NCBI GenBank assembly: GCA_012797815.1
Contig: JAAZOK010000009.1
Span: 1-64,000, forward strand
Length of the DNA stretch: 64,000 bases
From: Chloroflexota bacterium
GTDB taxonomy: Bacteria; Chloroflexota; Anaerolineae; Anaerolineales; Anaerolineaceae
Direction of reading: 5' to 3'
Program-made: the position numbers and the translations under genes
Shown: positions 26,683 to 35,945 of the stretch, piece by piece
Layout of the letters: every line of letters begins with the position of its first letter
Position numbering within the stretch: position 1 is the stretch's first letter
Notes under the pieces: model-generated
Database searches by the model: none
The model's input: only the letters and a program-made list of their open reading frames with translations
What the model was told of the DNA's origin: nothing

Positions 26683-29600
26683 CTACTCCATTACCTTCAG
26701 GATGATTGTATCCTTATACGTGAAAACTGTCTGCCAGTAGATGCCATCATACTCCGAAAATTTTGCCAGCCCGTCCTGCCCATAGATGATATTTTCCAGC
26801 TGACCTACCACAATGTATTGCACGTCATACTGATGCAGAAAATTCAGAGCAGCGGTTATATCCGTTGTATTATAAAAATCCTCCACATCGTCAAGACGAT
26901 CGGTCACATAATTGGCAGGCAAGATCTGTTTTTGCTGGCGTTGATGCCAATCCCAACCGATCACCGCCGGTAAGCCGGTATAGATGGAATAGCGGTTTCC
27001 CCACTGGTAAAGAGAGACATGCCCCTCTACAATGACGGGAGAAGCGGGAATATTTTCCTGCATCCACATGATCGCCCGATAATCCTGCTCCAGGTCCATG
27101 GTCACGCCATCCTGCCAGTATACAGAACTTTGCATGTAATCCATCCCATCCAGCGTCAGCGGGACATCACCCGATATGCGGTCGGTTATTTTATCCAGGC
27201 TGGCTACCAGCGGGTACATCAGCCCGCACACCAGTAGCATAATCGCAAACCCGCGCCACACCTTTTTCCAGGCGGATAAGCCTTCCAATGAGACACGCGG
27301 GAACAGGTCGACGAAACAAAAGGTTGCCGAAAGCCCCAGAAATGTCCAGGCTTGCAGATAGAATTTAAACACCGTGTTCATCCTGCCCACATCTCCGCTC
27401 AATACGATCACTTCCACCATCAAGAGCATAGCAGATCCTGCCAGTTCAAAGAGCAAGATCACGCGTTCACGCAAAGGAAGAGTGTCATCCAGCAACAACA
27501 GGAAAACCCATACCGACAGCGGGACCATGATGATCGCAATGGAAACACCCTGCAGCAGGAGTAACACGATGACAACCAGCAGCAAGAGGATGCCACCACA
27601 CACGAATATCCGGTAAGGTTTTAGTTTTTTAAGAAAAGTAATGGGTGTATCAGCCAACCAGGCGCGCGTCTTGATGACCAGCCAGGAGATAATGAAGAAC
27701 AGGAAAATACCCCAATGAGTTATCAATGAAGAAATGGGAGTATGCGTTCCCTGCCAGGCTTGCACACTGGTATATCCTGCCCCATAACTGTTGTGATAGG
27801 GTAGATAAAAAAGATAAGAGGACGCAGCAAAAAACAAAACGGAGATCACACAGGAAATCCCCTGTTTATATGGCTGCGAAAATTGTGGGAATACAGACTC
27901 ATATACACGCTTACGCCGGAAGTGCTCATAGATGATCGCCAGGATTCCCAGCAGCAAATAGACCGGATAATCCCAGGTGTTGGTCACCGACAGCACCCCA
28001 ACCAGCAGCCCCCCACCTAAAAGCTGGAACAGCCACTGCCAGGCGGGCTGCTGGTCATCTTTCTCTTGTTTTAAAACAATGGCGAGGAAAAAGCCGAGTG
28101 CCAGTAAGGTCAATGGATAGGCATATAAATGCGCATGCGGATCGCCATACAGGAAGGTGAAATACGGGAATTCGGTGATGGCTTCTCCCGGAATGGTACG
28201 GCTGGGAATCCAATACCAATCCCCGGGATAATAAGTAAATTTCGCTCCCTTGATCACCAGGGCAACACCCTTTAACCATTGGGCAATGGTATAGAAAAGG
28301 CCACCGCCACTGCTCAAGCCATTGTTGATGGCTACCTGCTTGAAGCCGTTCATCAGCATCTGGATGGTTCCCAGATTCCCGATCAGCAGTACCGCACCGG
28401 CAAAAATAAGACCGGTCAGCAGCGGAGAAAATTGTTTTTTCTTTTCTCCTGTTTTGGGTTTGCGCATGGACTGGAAGTTCCAGCCGATCCCGAAGGCGGC
28501 GCTGCCTGTGAAAGCGAAAAAACTTATCAGCGCAAAATTATAGGCAACAGAAGGGACGATGCCCAACCATTTGGTAAAGATGCCCACAATCAGAGAACCA
28601 AAATAATAATAATTGATATAACCGCCCGCATACCACGGATCATAAGGGGGAAAGATCGTGCTCTTGATGATGGCGTTGAAATAGGCGAAATCCATCGGTT
28701 TTTCGCCGCCCTTGTACTCATGCCACAGATCCGGGTTGCCCAATCTGATCAATAAAAAGAAAACGAAGAACCCCAGAAAGACCAGTTCAACCTGGAGGAT
28801 ATATTTTTTCTGTGCCTTGAGTTCAGCGTGGATGAGATGGCGCTCCCTCCAGTACAGCCAGCCATTGGCAGCCAGTATCACGAAAAACACCAGGGTGATC
28901 AGCCAGCGCTCCACCGCTATGGAAAGCGAGCCCAAGATCCAGACGATAACTGCCAGCAGCAATAACCCCAGCAACCTTGAAAAGGCGTATCCCCTATCTT
29001 TCAGTCCTTTGAAGATCAGGCGGGTGGTCGGGTAAACCACCACTCCCACCAACAGCAGCATCATATACCAGAAGATCAGTCCCAACCACTGATTACGGTT
29101 CAGGATGGAGTCGCGGGAAAAAAGTTCACTCCAGGTGCCACCGCCGGTTTGAATTTCCTCTTGCGTTGCACTAAAGGATAGATCACCCGGCGTTTTACTG
29201 GCTTGCGCCGGGGTGAGATTGATCACTTTGCTAAGGTCCACACTGCCCAGGATCGCCCGTACATTTTCCATACTGAAATCAGCCGTTTTCTTGAAGATCA
29301 GCACTTTGGGATGATCATAGACGGTGAAAGCTTCTTCGGCATACTGGGTGTTGATGGTATACCCAGCGATGCCGGGTTCGGACTGAAAAACCCGGATCAG
29401 TTCAAAACCAAGTTGACCGCTGAACATACCCGGTTGGGCATCGCGGTAGCAATCTTGCAGGTCCTGTTCAAGCGGGCAGCCCAGCAACGCCCGGTAATAG
29501 GTGATTGTCAACGGGAACCGTTCAGGGATCTGGGTGGTGCTGCCCCATTGGCGGTTGGACGTGATGTAAATATAGTCCGCTTCTTCCAGCGAAGTATAAA

Positions 29601-31887
29601 AGCACTGCAATTTCGCTTCATTGTCATCGTAATACAATTCCAGGTTCAGGTCGGAATAATAAACACCGTTGCCGGTATTAAAAGGATCCATGCCGAACAT
29701 ATACAACGGCAGCCCATCATCCCAGGTGGATTCGTTCAAGCGTTTACTGCCGTAGATCGCAATATCCCCTCCCGGATGCATCAACTGCAGGGTGAGGGTG
29801 TATTTTTTACCTGCGGTCAAAACGAGCGGCTGGTCAAATTGCACCTGATAGCTGCTGCCGCGAAAATCCTGTTTGTGACTGAAATCAGCCACCAGCCTCG
29901 CCTGGGTGGATTCGGCCAGGGGGTCGTCGGCAGAACTCACAGTCACCAGGATTTGCTGTTCCTGGTGGCTGGCATCCCAATCCAGGATGCGGAAAAATTC
30001 CACTCCCTCCAGCAAACCGGTCTCAAAGGGAGTGAACTGCACGCTATAACCATCAATCGTGGATAGCGCCGGTGCACATTCGAAAATAGTCTGGGTTATG
30101 GTCTCGGAATCAACCGCGATGTTGGAGGTGATAAAACCGGATAAACGCAATGCGGTGGCTTGCCCGGTGGGTTCGATCTGTAAGATGTATTCTTTTCCGT
30201 TTTGCAGCGTCGCCATGGCTCCGAAGGGGATAAGCTGAGCGCTGATCTGCCCGTATTCATCCCAGCTATCCAGAGCAATTTGGGTACTATCCAGCAGTGT
30301 CAGTGCATCGCCATCCTGTTCATAAAGCTTCACCAATACAACTTGATCATTATACGATTCGCTGTGATTCTGGATCTTTTCGATGGTGATGGATTGCAGC
30401 GCACCGGACTGTTCGGTACGAAAGTGGAACAGCAGGGGATCCTCTGTGGTGATATCCACGTAGTGAGGATAGGACAATGGCTGGCTGAAATCTTCATCCA
30501 CACCACTGACCAGCAAATTAATAGGTCCCTCTACATGCTTATAGATCCACTCGGTAGCAGCCACCCGCGTAACAGGTCTGGTATAGATCTCGGAGAAGCT
30601 GAACGCCCAGGCAGTGCTGCCCACCAGCACTGCTGCCAGCAGCAATCCTGCCAATATGGTCTTGAGGACCTTTCGATTGGTCAGCAAGAAGCGGACAACA
30701 TTCCCGACCAGCCAGGCAGCGCTGATCGCCAGCATCGGGTAAATGAAGAGCAGATAACGCATGGTCGGGTTCCACACCAGGCTTTGCCAACCCCCATACA
30801 ATATGATCCATATCCATATTATGAAATACGGTTTCCAATCGCCCTTCAGGATCTTACAGCCCATCCCCAGCACGCCCAACAGAGCGGGAATGCCACTGGC
30901 AAGCCCGAATCCCCACAGCAGCAGGTTCTGCCAGGCAAAATCCAGCGGTCGGCGAGCCCACTGCAGAGAGGGTGGGTAATAAGTATCGCCCGAACTGAGC
31001 ACGGATAATTCCCGCAGGTTATCCAGCCACTTGGGGTTTGGCAGTATGCCAAAGAAACCAGGACCTTGAAAAGCATAGGGTTGGAAAACGCGGAATACGA
31101 TGCAAAACGAGAGCGCTGCAGCCATGATCTTCCAAAAAGCCCGGCTGCGATGGGCTGGCGATCTTTTCAGATCATTGTAATCGCGCAGGACGATCGCCAG
31201 CGGTAGCAACACCGCACTCACGGCGGCGCTGATCTTGGACGCCGCCGCCAGACCGACCATCGCACCAAACAGAATGTGGTTCCAAAAATCCTTCGAGCGA
31301 AGGATATCTTTTTCCCGTTCTTGAAAAACGGCATCCGCTTGAAATATGCAAATGACCACATAAATGGCAGCCGTGATGAAGAAATTGGTGAAGGTATCCA
31401 CCGTGAAGAAGTGCGATTGCTGGATCGGCAGGGTCGCCAAGCCATACAGCAGGGCACTTAACAAGCCAATTTCGGATTTGTGGAACAGGCGCCGTGCGAT
31501 CAGATATACCAGCACGATAATGCCCAGGTCAAAGACCGCCGAAAACGCGCGCCCCACCAGATAGACCTGCGAATAGCCGGTTTGGTCCAGCCATTCCGCC
31601 ACGTAACGCACCAGGAAGATGGGGAATGTCCCATACACATAAAAGGTATGCCCGGTGTTGTGCGGATTTAAAGTGGAAGTGGCAGTATCGAAATATTCCT
31701 TCAGTGAATGCACGGAGGTGAGGTCTGTTTCAACCAGAGTCAGGAAGCGTTCATCCGGATGGAGATGATAATCATCATCCCAGTCCAACCCTCTGAATCG
31801 CAGAAATCCGCTTAAGAGGACGATCAACAAAAGCAACAACCCTTGCATCAACGGAGATTGGAATGTCTTTTTCATAGCTTTGTTCAT
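26683..31887 (-). CDS. Giant fusion: GT39-like glycosyltransferase + DUF2298 (YYY) membrane protein
   Basis: 1734 residues, one of the longest proteins here. Residues 1-420 form a GT-C module with 'GLDWDDDYHLHPDERFL' (acidic first loop) and about 11 membrane helices. Residues about 430-920 are mostly soluble and predicted outside the membrane, including beta-rich repeats such as 'GKEYILQIEPTGQATALRLSG' and 'GKKYTLTLQLMHPGGDIAIYG'. From about 930 to the end is a full DUF2298 protein with 'EKPMDFAYFNAIIKSTIFPPYDPWYAGG', 'INYYYFGS' and 'EFPYFTFLYGDPHAHLYAYPL'. The fusion suggests that the two membrane proteins work together. The GT donor and acceptor are unknown. Gaps of two and five bases link it to its neighbours. 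Confidence 0.82.
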   Translation of the reverse strand: MNKAMKKTFQSPLMQGLLLLLIVLLSGFLRFRGLDWDDDYHLHPDERFLTLVETDLTSVHSLKEYFDTATSTLNPHNTGHTFYVYGTFPIFLVRYVAEWLDQTGYSQVYLVGRAFSAVFDLGIIVLVYLIARRLFHKSEIGLLSALLYGLATLPIQQSHFFTVDTFTNFFITAAIYVVICIFQADAVFQEREKDILRSKDFWNHILFGAMVGLAAASKISAAVSAVLLPLAIVLRDYNDLKRSPAHRSRAFWKIMAAALSFCIVFRVFQPYAFQGPGFFGILPNPKWLDNLRELSVLSSGDTYYPPSLQWARRPLDFAWQNLLLWGFGLASGIPALLGVLGMGCKILKGDWKPYFIIWIWIILYGGWQSLVWNPTMRYLLFIYPMLAISAAWLVGNVVRFLLTNRKVLKTILAGLLLAAVLVGSTAWAFSFSEIYTRPVTRVAATEWIYKHVEGPINLLVSGVDEDFSQPLSYPHYVDITTEDPLLFHFRTEQSGALQSITIEKIQNHSESYNDQVVLVKLYEQDGDALTLLDSTQIALDSWDEYGQISAQLIPFGAMATLQNGKEYILQIEPTGQATALRLSGFITSNIAVDSETITQTIFECAPALSTIDGYSVQFTPFETGLLEGVEFFRILDWDASHQEQQILVTVSSADDPLAESTQARLVADFSHKQDFRGSSYQVQFDQPLVLTAGKKYTLTLQLMHPGGDIAIYGSKRLNESTWDDGLPLYMFGMDPFNTGNGVYYSDLNLELYYDDNEAKLQCFYTSLEEADYIYITSNRQWGSTTQIPERFPLTITYYRALLGCPLEQDLQDCYRDAQPGMFSGQLGFELIRVFQSEPGIAGYTINTQYAEEAFTVYDHPKVLIFKKTADFSMENVRAILGSVDLSKVINLTPAQASKTPGDLSFSATQEEIQTGGGTWSELFSRDSILNRNQWLGLIFWYMMLLLVGVVVYPTTRLIFKGLKDRGYAFSRLLGLLLLAVIVWILGSLSIAVERWLITLVFFVILAANGWLYWRERHLIHAELKAQKKYILQVELVFLGFFVFFLLIRLGNPDLWHEYKGGEKPMDFAYFNAIIKSTIFPPYDPWYAGGYINYYYFGSLIVGIFTKWLGIVPSVAYNFALISFFAFTGSAAFGIGWNFQSMRKPKTGEKKKQFSPLLTGLIFAGAVLLIGNLGTIQMLMNGFKQVAINNGLSSGGGLFYTIAQWLKGVALVIKGAKFTYYPGDWYWIPSRTIPGEAITEFPYFTFLYGDPHAHLYAYPLTLLALGFFLAIVLKQEKDDQQPAWQWLFQLLGGGLLVGVLSVTNTWDYPVYLLLGILAIIYEHFRRKRVYESVFPQFSQPYKQGISCVISVLFFAASSYLFYLPYHNSYGAGYTSVQAWQGTHTPISSLITHWGIFLFFIISWLVIKTRAWLADTPITFLKKLKPYRIFVCGGILLLLVVIVLLLLQGVSIAIIMVPLSVWVFLLLLDDTLPLRERVILLFELAGSAMLLMVEVIVLSGDVGRMNTVFKFYLQAWTFLGLSATFCFVDLFPRVSLEGLSAWKKVWRGFAIMLLVCGLMYPLVASLDKITDRISGDVPLTLDGMDYMQSSVYWQDGVTMDLEQDYRAIMWMQENIPASPVIVEGHVSLYQWGNRYSIYTGLPAVIGWDWHQRQQKQILPANYVTDRLDDVEDFYNTTDITAALNFLHQYDVQYIVVGQLENIIYGQDGLAKFSEYDGIYWQTVFTYKDTIILKVME

Positions 31888-31892
31888 CCAGC

Positions 31893-33962
31893 CTATCTAT
31901 TCACCCGTATCTCAATAAAATCCTTGCCGGGAATATCTGAATGATATTCGAAAATCGAATTAGCGGGGAACATTTCTTGCAACAAAGCCATATCTTCACT
32001 ATCTTCGGGTTTCAATATGAACAGATATGTGCCAGCGTCAGCGGTGGCTTGGGAAAAATCTTCCGCCCATAAAGCATAATCTTTGTGAGGTAATCCGGCA
32101 TTGATGCCGACCAGGCGGGTATCCACCCAGTATGGATAGGGTACGACAAAGGCGTTGTCAATATTGCCGCCCTCCGCATAAAAACGCTGGATCTGTGCTG
32201 CAATTTCCGTGGTATTCCAGGCTTTCAGATCAAATTGTTCTTTATATTCATGAAATACCAGATCGTAGTTCTGCAACCCGCATATGGCAACCAGCAAAAT
32301 GCATAAACCACCTATCGCATATTTCCACATCCTTCCAGACCGTGCCTGCAGGATGATCTGCAGGCTTTTCACCAGCCCATAGCCTGCCAGCACAAAGACC
32401 GGTACATACGCTCCCCCCGGTCGGTTGAGACTGGGATTTTCACCCGGATATACCAGCGACAGGACGGAGGGTATCAATAATAACGGAATAGAGATTATGA
32501 TTGCTTTTGCCAGCCAGTTCTTTTGTTTGACAGCTTTGACCAAACAGAAGATACTGCCGATGAAATAAAAAGCAGCGCTGACCACGTCCAAAGCGGGGCG
32601 ATCAGGCACGGAATGCACCCAGATCTCCCCATTATCATAAAAGAACATGGTCATGGCTTTCCAAAAATTTTGCAGGAATATCCACAGTGGATTACCCGGA
32701 TAGGGTTGTTCGACAGGCAGCAGGCGGGTCGCCGCCCGGTAACCGAACAAAGCGGGGTTTTCCAACCAATAGCGGAAAAGGGGCAGGAACACCAAAAAAG
32801 CTGCTACCGTCACCAGCAGGAACATCCACATCCATTGTTGGCGCTCCTGTTTGGTTTTCAATTCAAAAAAATAGACAAGAAAGATCATGCACACCACGAT
32901 GGGTAGAAAGCGGGTGGAACTGTAGCCGTTCAATCCCACCCCCAACAGCAACCCTGCCAGCAGGAAATCATTGCGGTTGCGGGTGCGCAATCCTTTGATC
33001 AGATAATACAGAGTCGCTGCTGTGAAAAGCGGGTAAAAAGCATAGCGCAACGCCACTCGCGAGATCACATTCGGCCAGTACCCTACCCCCGCGAAGAAAA
33101 GTGCTGCCAACCCGACCCATTTGCCGCCCAGTTCTTTTCCGATCAAATAAATGAAAGGCAGTGTCAGCAGCCCAGCCAGCACGGTGCCTATTTTCAGACT
33201 TAAAAACGAGATTCCGGTGTTGAAAATCTTGATAATGAGGGCGGTCAGATAGAATTGCAGGGGTTCGCGACCGGTATTACGGGTAAAGAATATGGAAGTT
33301 TTTCCATCCAGCACATCCGCCACATCCAGCAATTTTTCCGCATGGTCGCTGAACATCTCAGAGGGAACTGCCTGCAATTCATAAACGCGAAAGAAGATGC
33401 TCACCAGGACGACCAGAACTACCAGAATTAAAAAGGGGGTAGCTTTGAATTTGGTTCTATGAACTGCTGAGGGGTTTTCCCATACTGCCAGAATAAAAAG
33501 GATGATGCCCGCCAGCCACAGGCTCACATTCAACAAGGTGAAACGATTATCCTGAAAAAACCAAAAAGCAGCTGCCAGCAGGACGGTGGCGGGGAACAGA
33601 AAACCAATCCGCACCTCCTGCGAGATCTGCCATGCCTGCCATTTTTCCGAAAGAGGGGAAAAGGTGTCTTTGTTCTTCCTGAAAAAGAACACCAGGCTGG
33701 TGGCTGCCGCAAAATAAAGAAAGGCTGCCATGCCAACCGATCTGCGAAGTGGTTCCAGAAAATACTGCCCGCCCAGAGCCAGCAATAGCACCAGTACGAT
33801 CAGATAAGCATGGGAAACTGCCTGGTTCTTTTCACTGTTTTGCGGACGGCTTTTCCCGGATTCGGCAGGGTCTGCTTCCCGGAAATAGATCTTATATTGG
33901 CCGGCATCGCCGTGAAAAATAGCCCGCAAATAGTCCAGAAGACTGGGTTCTTTTCCCTGCAT
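31893..33962 (-). CDS. GT-C family membrane glycosyltransferase (GT39/ArnT-like)
   Basis: 689 residues. An N-terminal soluble segment of about 55 residues is followed by some 12 membrane helices. 'YELQAVPSEMFSDHAEKLLDVADVL' in the first large loop carries the acidic residues expected of GT39/GT83 enzymes, and 'TGREPLQFYLTALIIKIF' follows. It should transfer a lipid-phosphate-linked sugar on the outer face of the membrane. The start overlaps the methyltransferase stop (TGAATG) and is preceded by AAAGGA. It is part of the lepA-led operon and a likely partner of the other GT-C proteins. Confidence 0.78.
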   Translation of the reverse strand: MQGKEPSLLDYLRAIFHGDAGQYKIYFREADPAESGKSRPQNSEKNQAVSHAYLIVLVLLLALGGQYFLEPLRRSVGMAAFLYFAAATSLVFFFRKNKDTFSPLSEKWQAWQISQEVRIGFLFPATVLLAAAFWFFQDNRFTLLNVSLWLAGIILFILAVWENPSAVHRTKFKATPFLILVVLVVLVSIFFRVYELQAVPSEMFSDHAEKLLDVADVLDGKTSIFFTRNTGREPLQFYLTALIIKIFNTGISFLSLKIGTVLAGLLTLPFIYLIGKELGGKWVGLAALFFAGVGYWPNVISRVALRYAFYPLFTAATLYYLIKGLRTRNRNDFLLAGLLLGVGLNGYSSTRFLPIVVCMIFLVYFFELKTKQERQQWMWMFLLVTVAAFLVFLPLFRYWLENPALFGYRAATRLLPVEQPYPGNPLWIFLQNFWKAMTMFFYDNGEIWVHSVPDRPALDVVSAAFYFIGSIFCLVKAVKQKNWLAKAIIISIPLLLIPSVLSLVYPGENPSLNRPGGAYVPVFVLAGYGLVKSLQIILQARSGRMWKYAIGGLCILLVAICGLQNYDLVFHEYKEQFDLKAWNTTEIAAQIQRFYAEGGNIDNAFVVPYPYWVDTRLVGINAGLPHKDYALWAEDFSQATADAGTYLFILKPEDSEDMALLQEMFPANSIFEYHSDIPGKDFIEIRVNR

Positions 33963-34754
33963 TCATTCCTTTCTGGTTATATAGAACGTATAACTCCCCA
34001 TAGGATGCAACATATCCTGTTCATACTGGCTTCGCAAACGCTGCTCGGGGATAAAGGGATTGCCATGCCGCGGGAAAAGGATCCATCTTCCAAACAACTT
34101 TTTATTGATCAGGGATGGCAGTCCCCAATAGTGACCCCATTCCAGGGTGCGCAAATTGCGTGGAGAAAAATAATGCCACCAGCGTTCGATCACAAATCCA
34201 TTTCGTGATAATCGTTTCTCCCACATTGCATAAGGATCGGCATGATGGTGGCGTGAGATGGTATTGAAAAAGGACCGATAGCTTTTTGCCAAACCATGCA
34301 AACCAAGCTTATCCAGAAAATTACTCACCGATAAATTCTTCAATAGATTATCGTTCGGCACACAGAAGATGAATTTTCCACCAGGTTTCAATACGCGATT
34401 CATCTCCGGGATAACAGCATCCAATTCGGGGATATGTTCCAAGACCGAATTGCTAATGATCGTTGAAAAATAGGCATCCGGAAAAGGCATCCCGGCTCCT
34501 CCGGCACACAACAGGTGTTCATAAGCCTGCCGGTTGGCAGGTTCCTGTAACACTGGAAGGGAAGGATCAAATCCGATATCGATCTTTCTATCGAAAGTGA
34601 TCTCCGCAAAAATACCATCCCCACAGCCCACATCCAGCACCGGCGCTTTCAATTCGATATCTTGATAAAAGCGCCCTTCCACTGCCCTCAAAAATGCCCG
34701 GAAATAAGGCAGCCGGATCAGGTTTTCCCACAGATAATCTTTTTCCCGGGTCAT
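33963..34754 (-). CDS. Class I SAM-dependent methyltransferase
   Basis: About 263 residues with the SAM-binding motif 'VLDVGCGDGIFAEITF', followed by 'FSTIISNSVLEHIPELDAVIPEMNRVLKPGGKF', the pattern of Methyltransf_11 enzymes. Located among glycosyltransferases, it may methylate a sugar or a lipid-linked glycan; this is inference. I set the start at the ATG at 34754, one base after the stop of the glycosyltransferase gene. In-frame ATGs at 34772 and 34787 would give overlaps and have no better ribosome site. Confidence 0.82.
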   Translation of the reverse strand: MTREKDYLWENLIRLPYFRAFLRAVEGRFYQDIELKAPVLDVGCGDGIFAEITFDRKIDIGFDPSLPVLQEPANRQAYEHLLCAGGAGMPFPDAYFSTIISNSVLEHIPELDAVIPEMNRVLKPGGKFIFCVPNDNLLKNLSVSNFLDKLGLHGLAKSYRSFFNTISRHHHADPYAMWEKRLSRNGFVIERWWHYFSPRNLRTLEWGHYWGLPSLINKKLFGRWILFPRHGNPFIPEQRLRSQYEQDMLHPMGSYTFYITRKE

Positions 34755-34755
34755 A

Positions 34756-35937
34756 TCAATGTTTTTTCCCATGCTGCTGAATTTCATCCGCGATCTCTTG
34801 AAAAAGATGTTCGTATTCTATCGCAATCGTCTCGGGGGCATATATTTTTCCAATTGTTTGTGGATCGGAATGATATTTGGAAGGATGATTGGCAATCTCA
34901 ATCACTGCTTCCGCCAAAGCCTGTGCATCTCCAATGGGGACCACTTTTCCCATGCCATGCCGGAGAACCGGTTGGCGCACACCGGGCAGTGCTGAGGCAA
35001 TGCTGGGAGCGCCGTTCAGCATGGCTTCGATCTGCACCAGCCCAAATGCCTCGGTGGAATTCAGGCTGGGAATGACCAGCATATCGATATTGGGATAAAA
35101 AGCTGCCATTTCAACCGGATCCAAAGAACCTAAAAATGTCCAGGCTCCTGCCTGCTCCCATGCCCGGATAGCCGGTTCCAGTCGTTCAAAATAGGCTTCC
35201 TCACCCATGATATGCTCGTACGGACCCGCGAACCACACCTGTGCATTGGGCAATGCCCCTCTGATACGTTCCATGGCATTGAGCAGCACTTCCACCCCCT
35301 TCTCCGAAGCAAAACGAGCTGCCATCCCGATGACCGGATGCTGGTTTAGCGGGTTGTGAAGGCGGGCAAATTGTAAAACTGCCTCTTGCTTTATTTCAGG
35401 CAGTTCGACGGGTGGGGATATGATCTGCAATTTGCGTTTGAAACGGCGCAAATAAGGAGAATGATCCGCATAATCCCGGGTATAGGTCACAATGCGGTTG
35501 GTGAAAAGGGCTGCCAGATTATTCATAAAATGAACTCCCTGATTCGCCAACCAGCTCATGATTCCCCACGGCATGCGCAGATCACAGTGATAGGTAATAA
35601 CGGTCGGTTTTTTCCAGATGCGTCCACGCAGTGCGATGCCTGCCGCATCAATTTGAGGTAAGTGCAGGTGAATGACATCATGCTCTTTCACCAATCTGGT
35701 CGCCATTCTACCCAGAGAAGGCATGACCACCCCTTTACTGATACGCAACAATACCGGCAGTCGCACCACATGCACGCCATCCATCATTTCATCACGGGCT
35801 AACGATTTATCAAACTGCGAGGTTAAAACGGTAACTGTATGCCCGCGCTTTGCCAATGCTTTTGCCAGGCGTTCGGCATAGATGGTCAGACCGCTGGTGT
35901 GAGGGCGATAATAGGTCAGTTCAATCAGGATCTTCAT
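34756..35937 (-). CDS. Glycosyltransferase family 4
   Basis: 393 residues, cytoplasmic GT-B fold. N-terminal 'ELTYYRPHTSGLTIYAERLAKALAKRGHTVTVLT' is the acceptor-side motif; 'VIGMAARFASEKGVEVLLNAM' and 'NSTEAFGLVQIEAMLNGAPSIAS' with the E-x7-E pattern are the donor site. It adds a sugar from a nucleotide-sugar donor to a lipid-linked or other acceptor, probably early in the glycan built by this locus. No clear Shine-Dalgarno sequence precedes the ATG; the gap to the epimerase gene is eight bases. Confidence 0.88.
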   Translation of the reverse strand: MKILIELTYYRPHTSGLTIYAERLAKALAKRGHTVTVLTSQFDKSLARDEMMDGVHVVRLPVLLRISKGVVMPSLGRMATRLVKEHDVIHLHLPQIDAAGIALRGRIWKKPTVITYHCDLRMPWGIMSWLANQGVHFMNNLAALFTNRIVTYTRDYADHSPYLRRFKRKLQIISPPVELPEIKQEAVLQFARLHNPLNQHPVIGMAARFASEKGVEVLLNAMERIRGALPNAQVWFAGPYEHIMGEEAYFERLEPAIRAWEQAGAWTFLGSLDPVEMAAFYPNIDMLVIPSLNSTEAFGLVQIEAMLNGAPSIASALPGVRQPVLRHGMGKVVPIGDAQALAEAVIEIANHPSKYHSDPQTIGKIYAPETIAIEYEHLFQEIADEIQQHGKKH

Positions 35938-35945
35938 AAGGCAAT

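Noticed and set aside
29203-31008. Plus-strand open frames of 287 and 268 codons opposite the 1734-residue fusion
   Set aside because: Antisense shadows of a membrane protein gene; composition is rich in Gln, His and Arg, typical of reverse-read hydrophobic codons.
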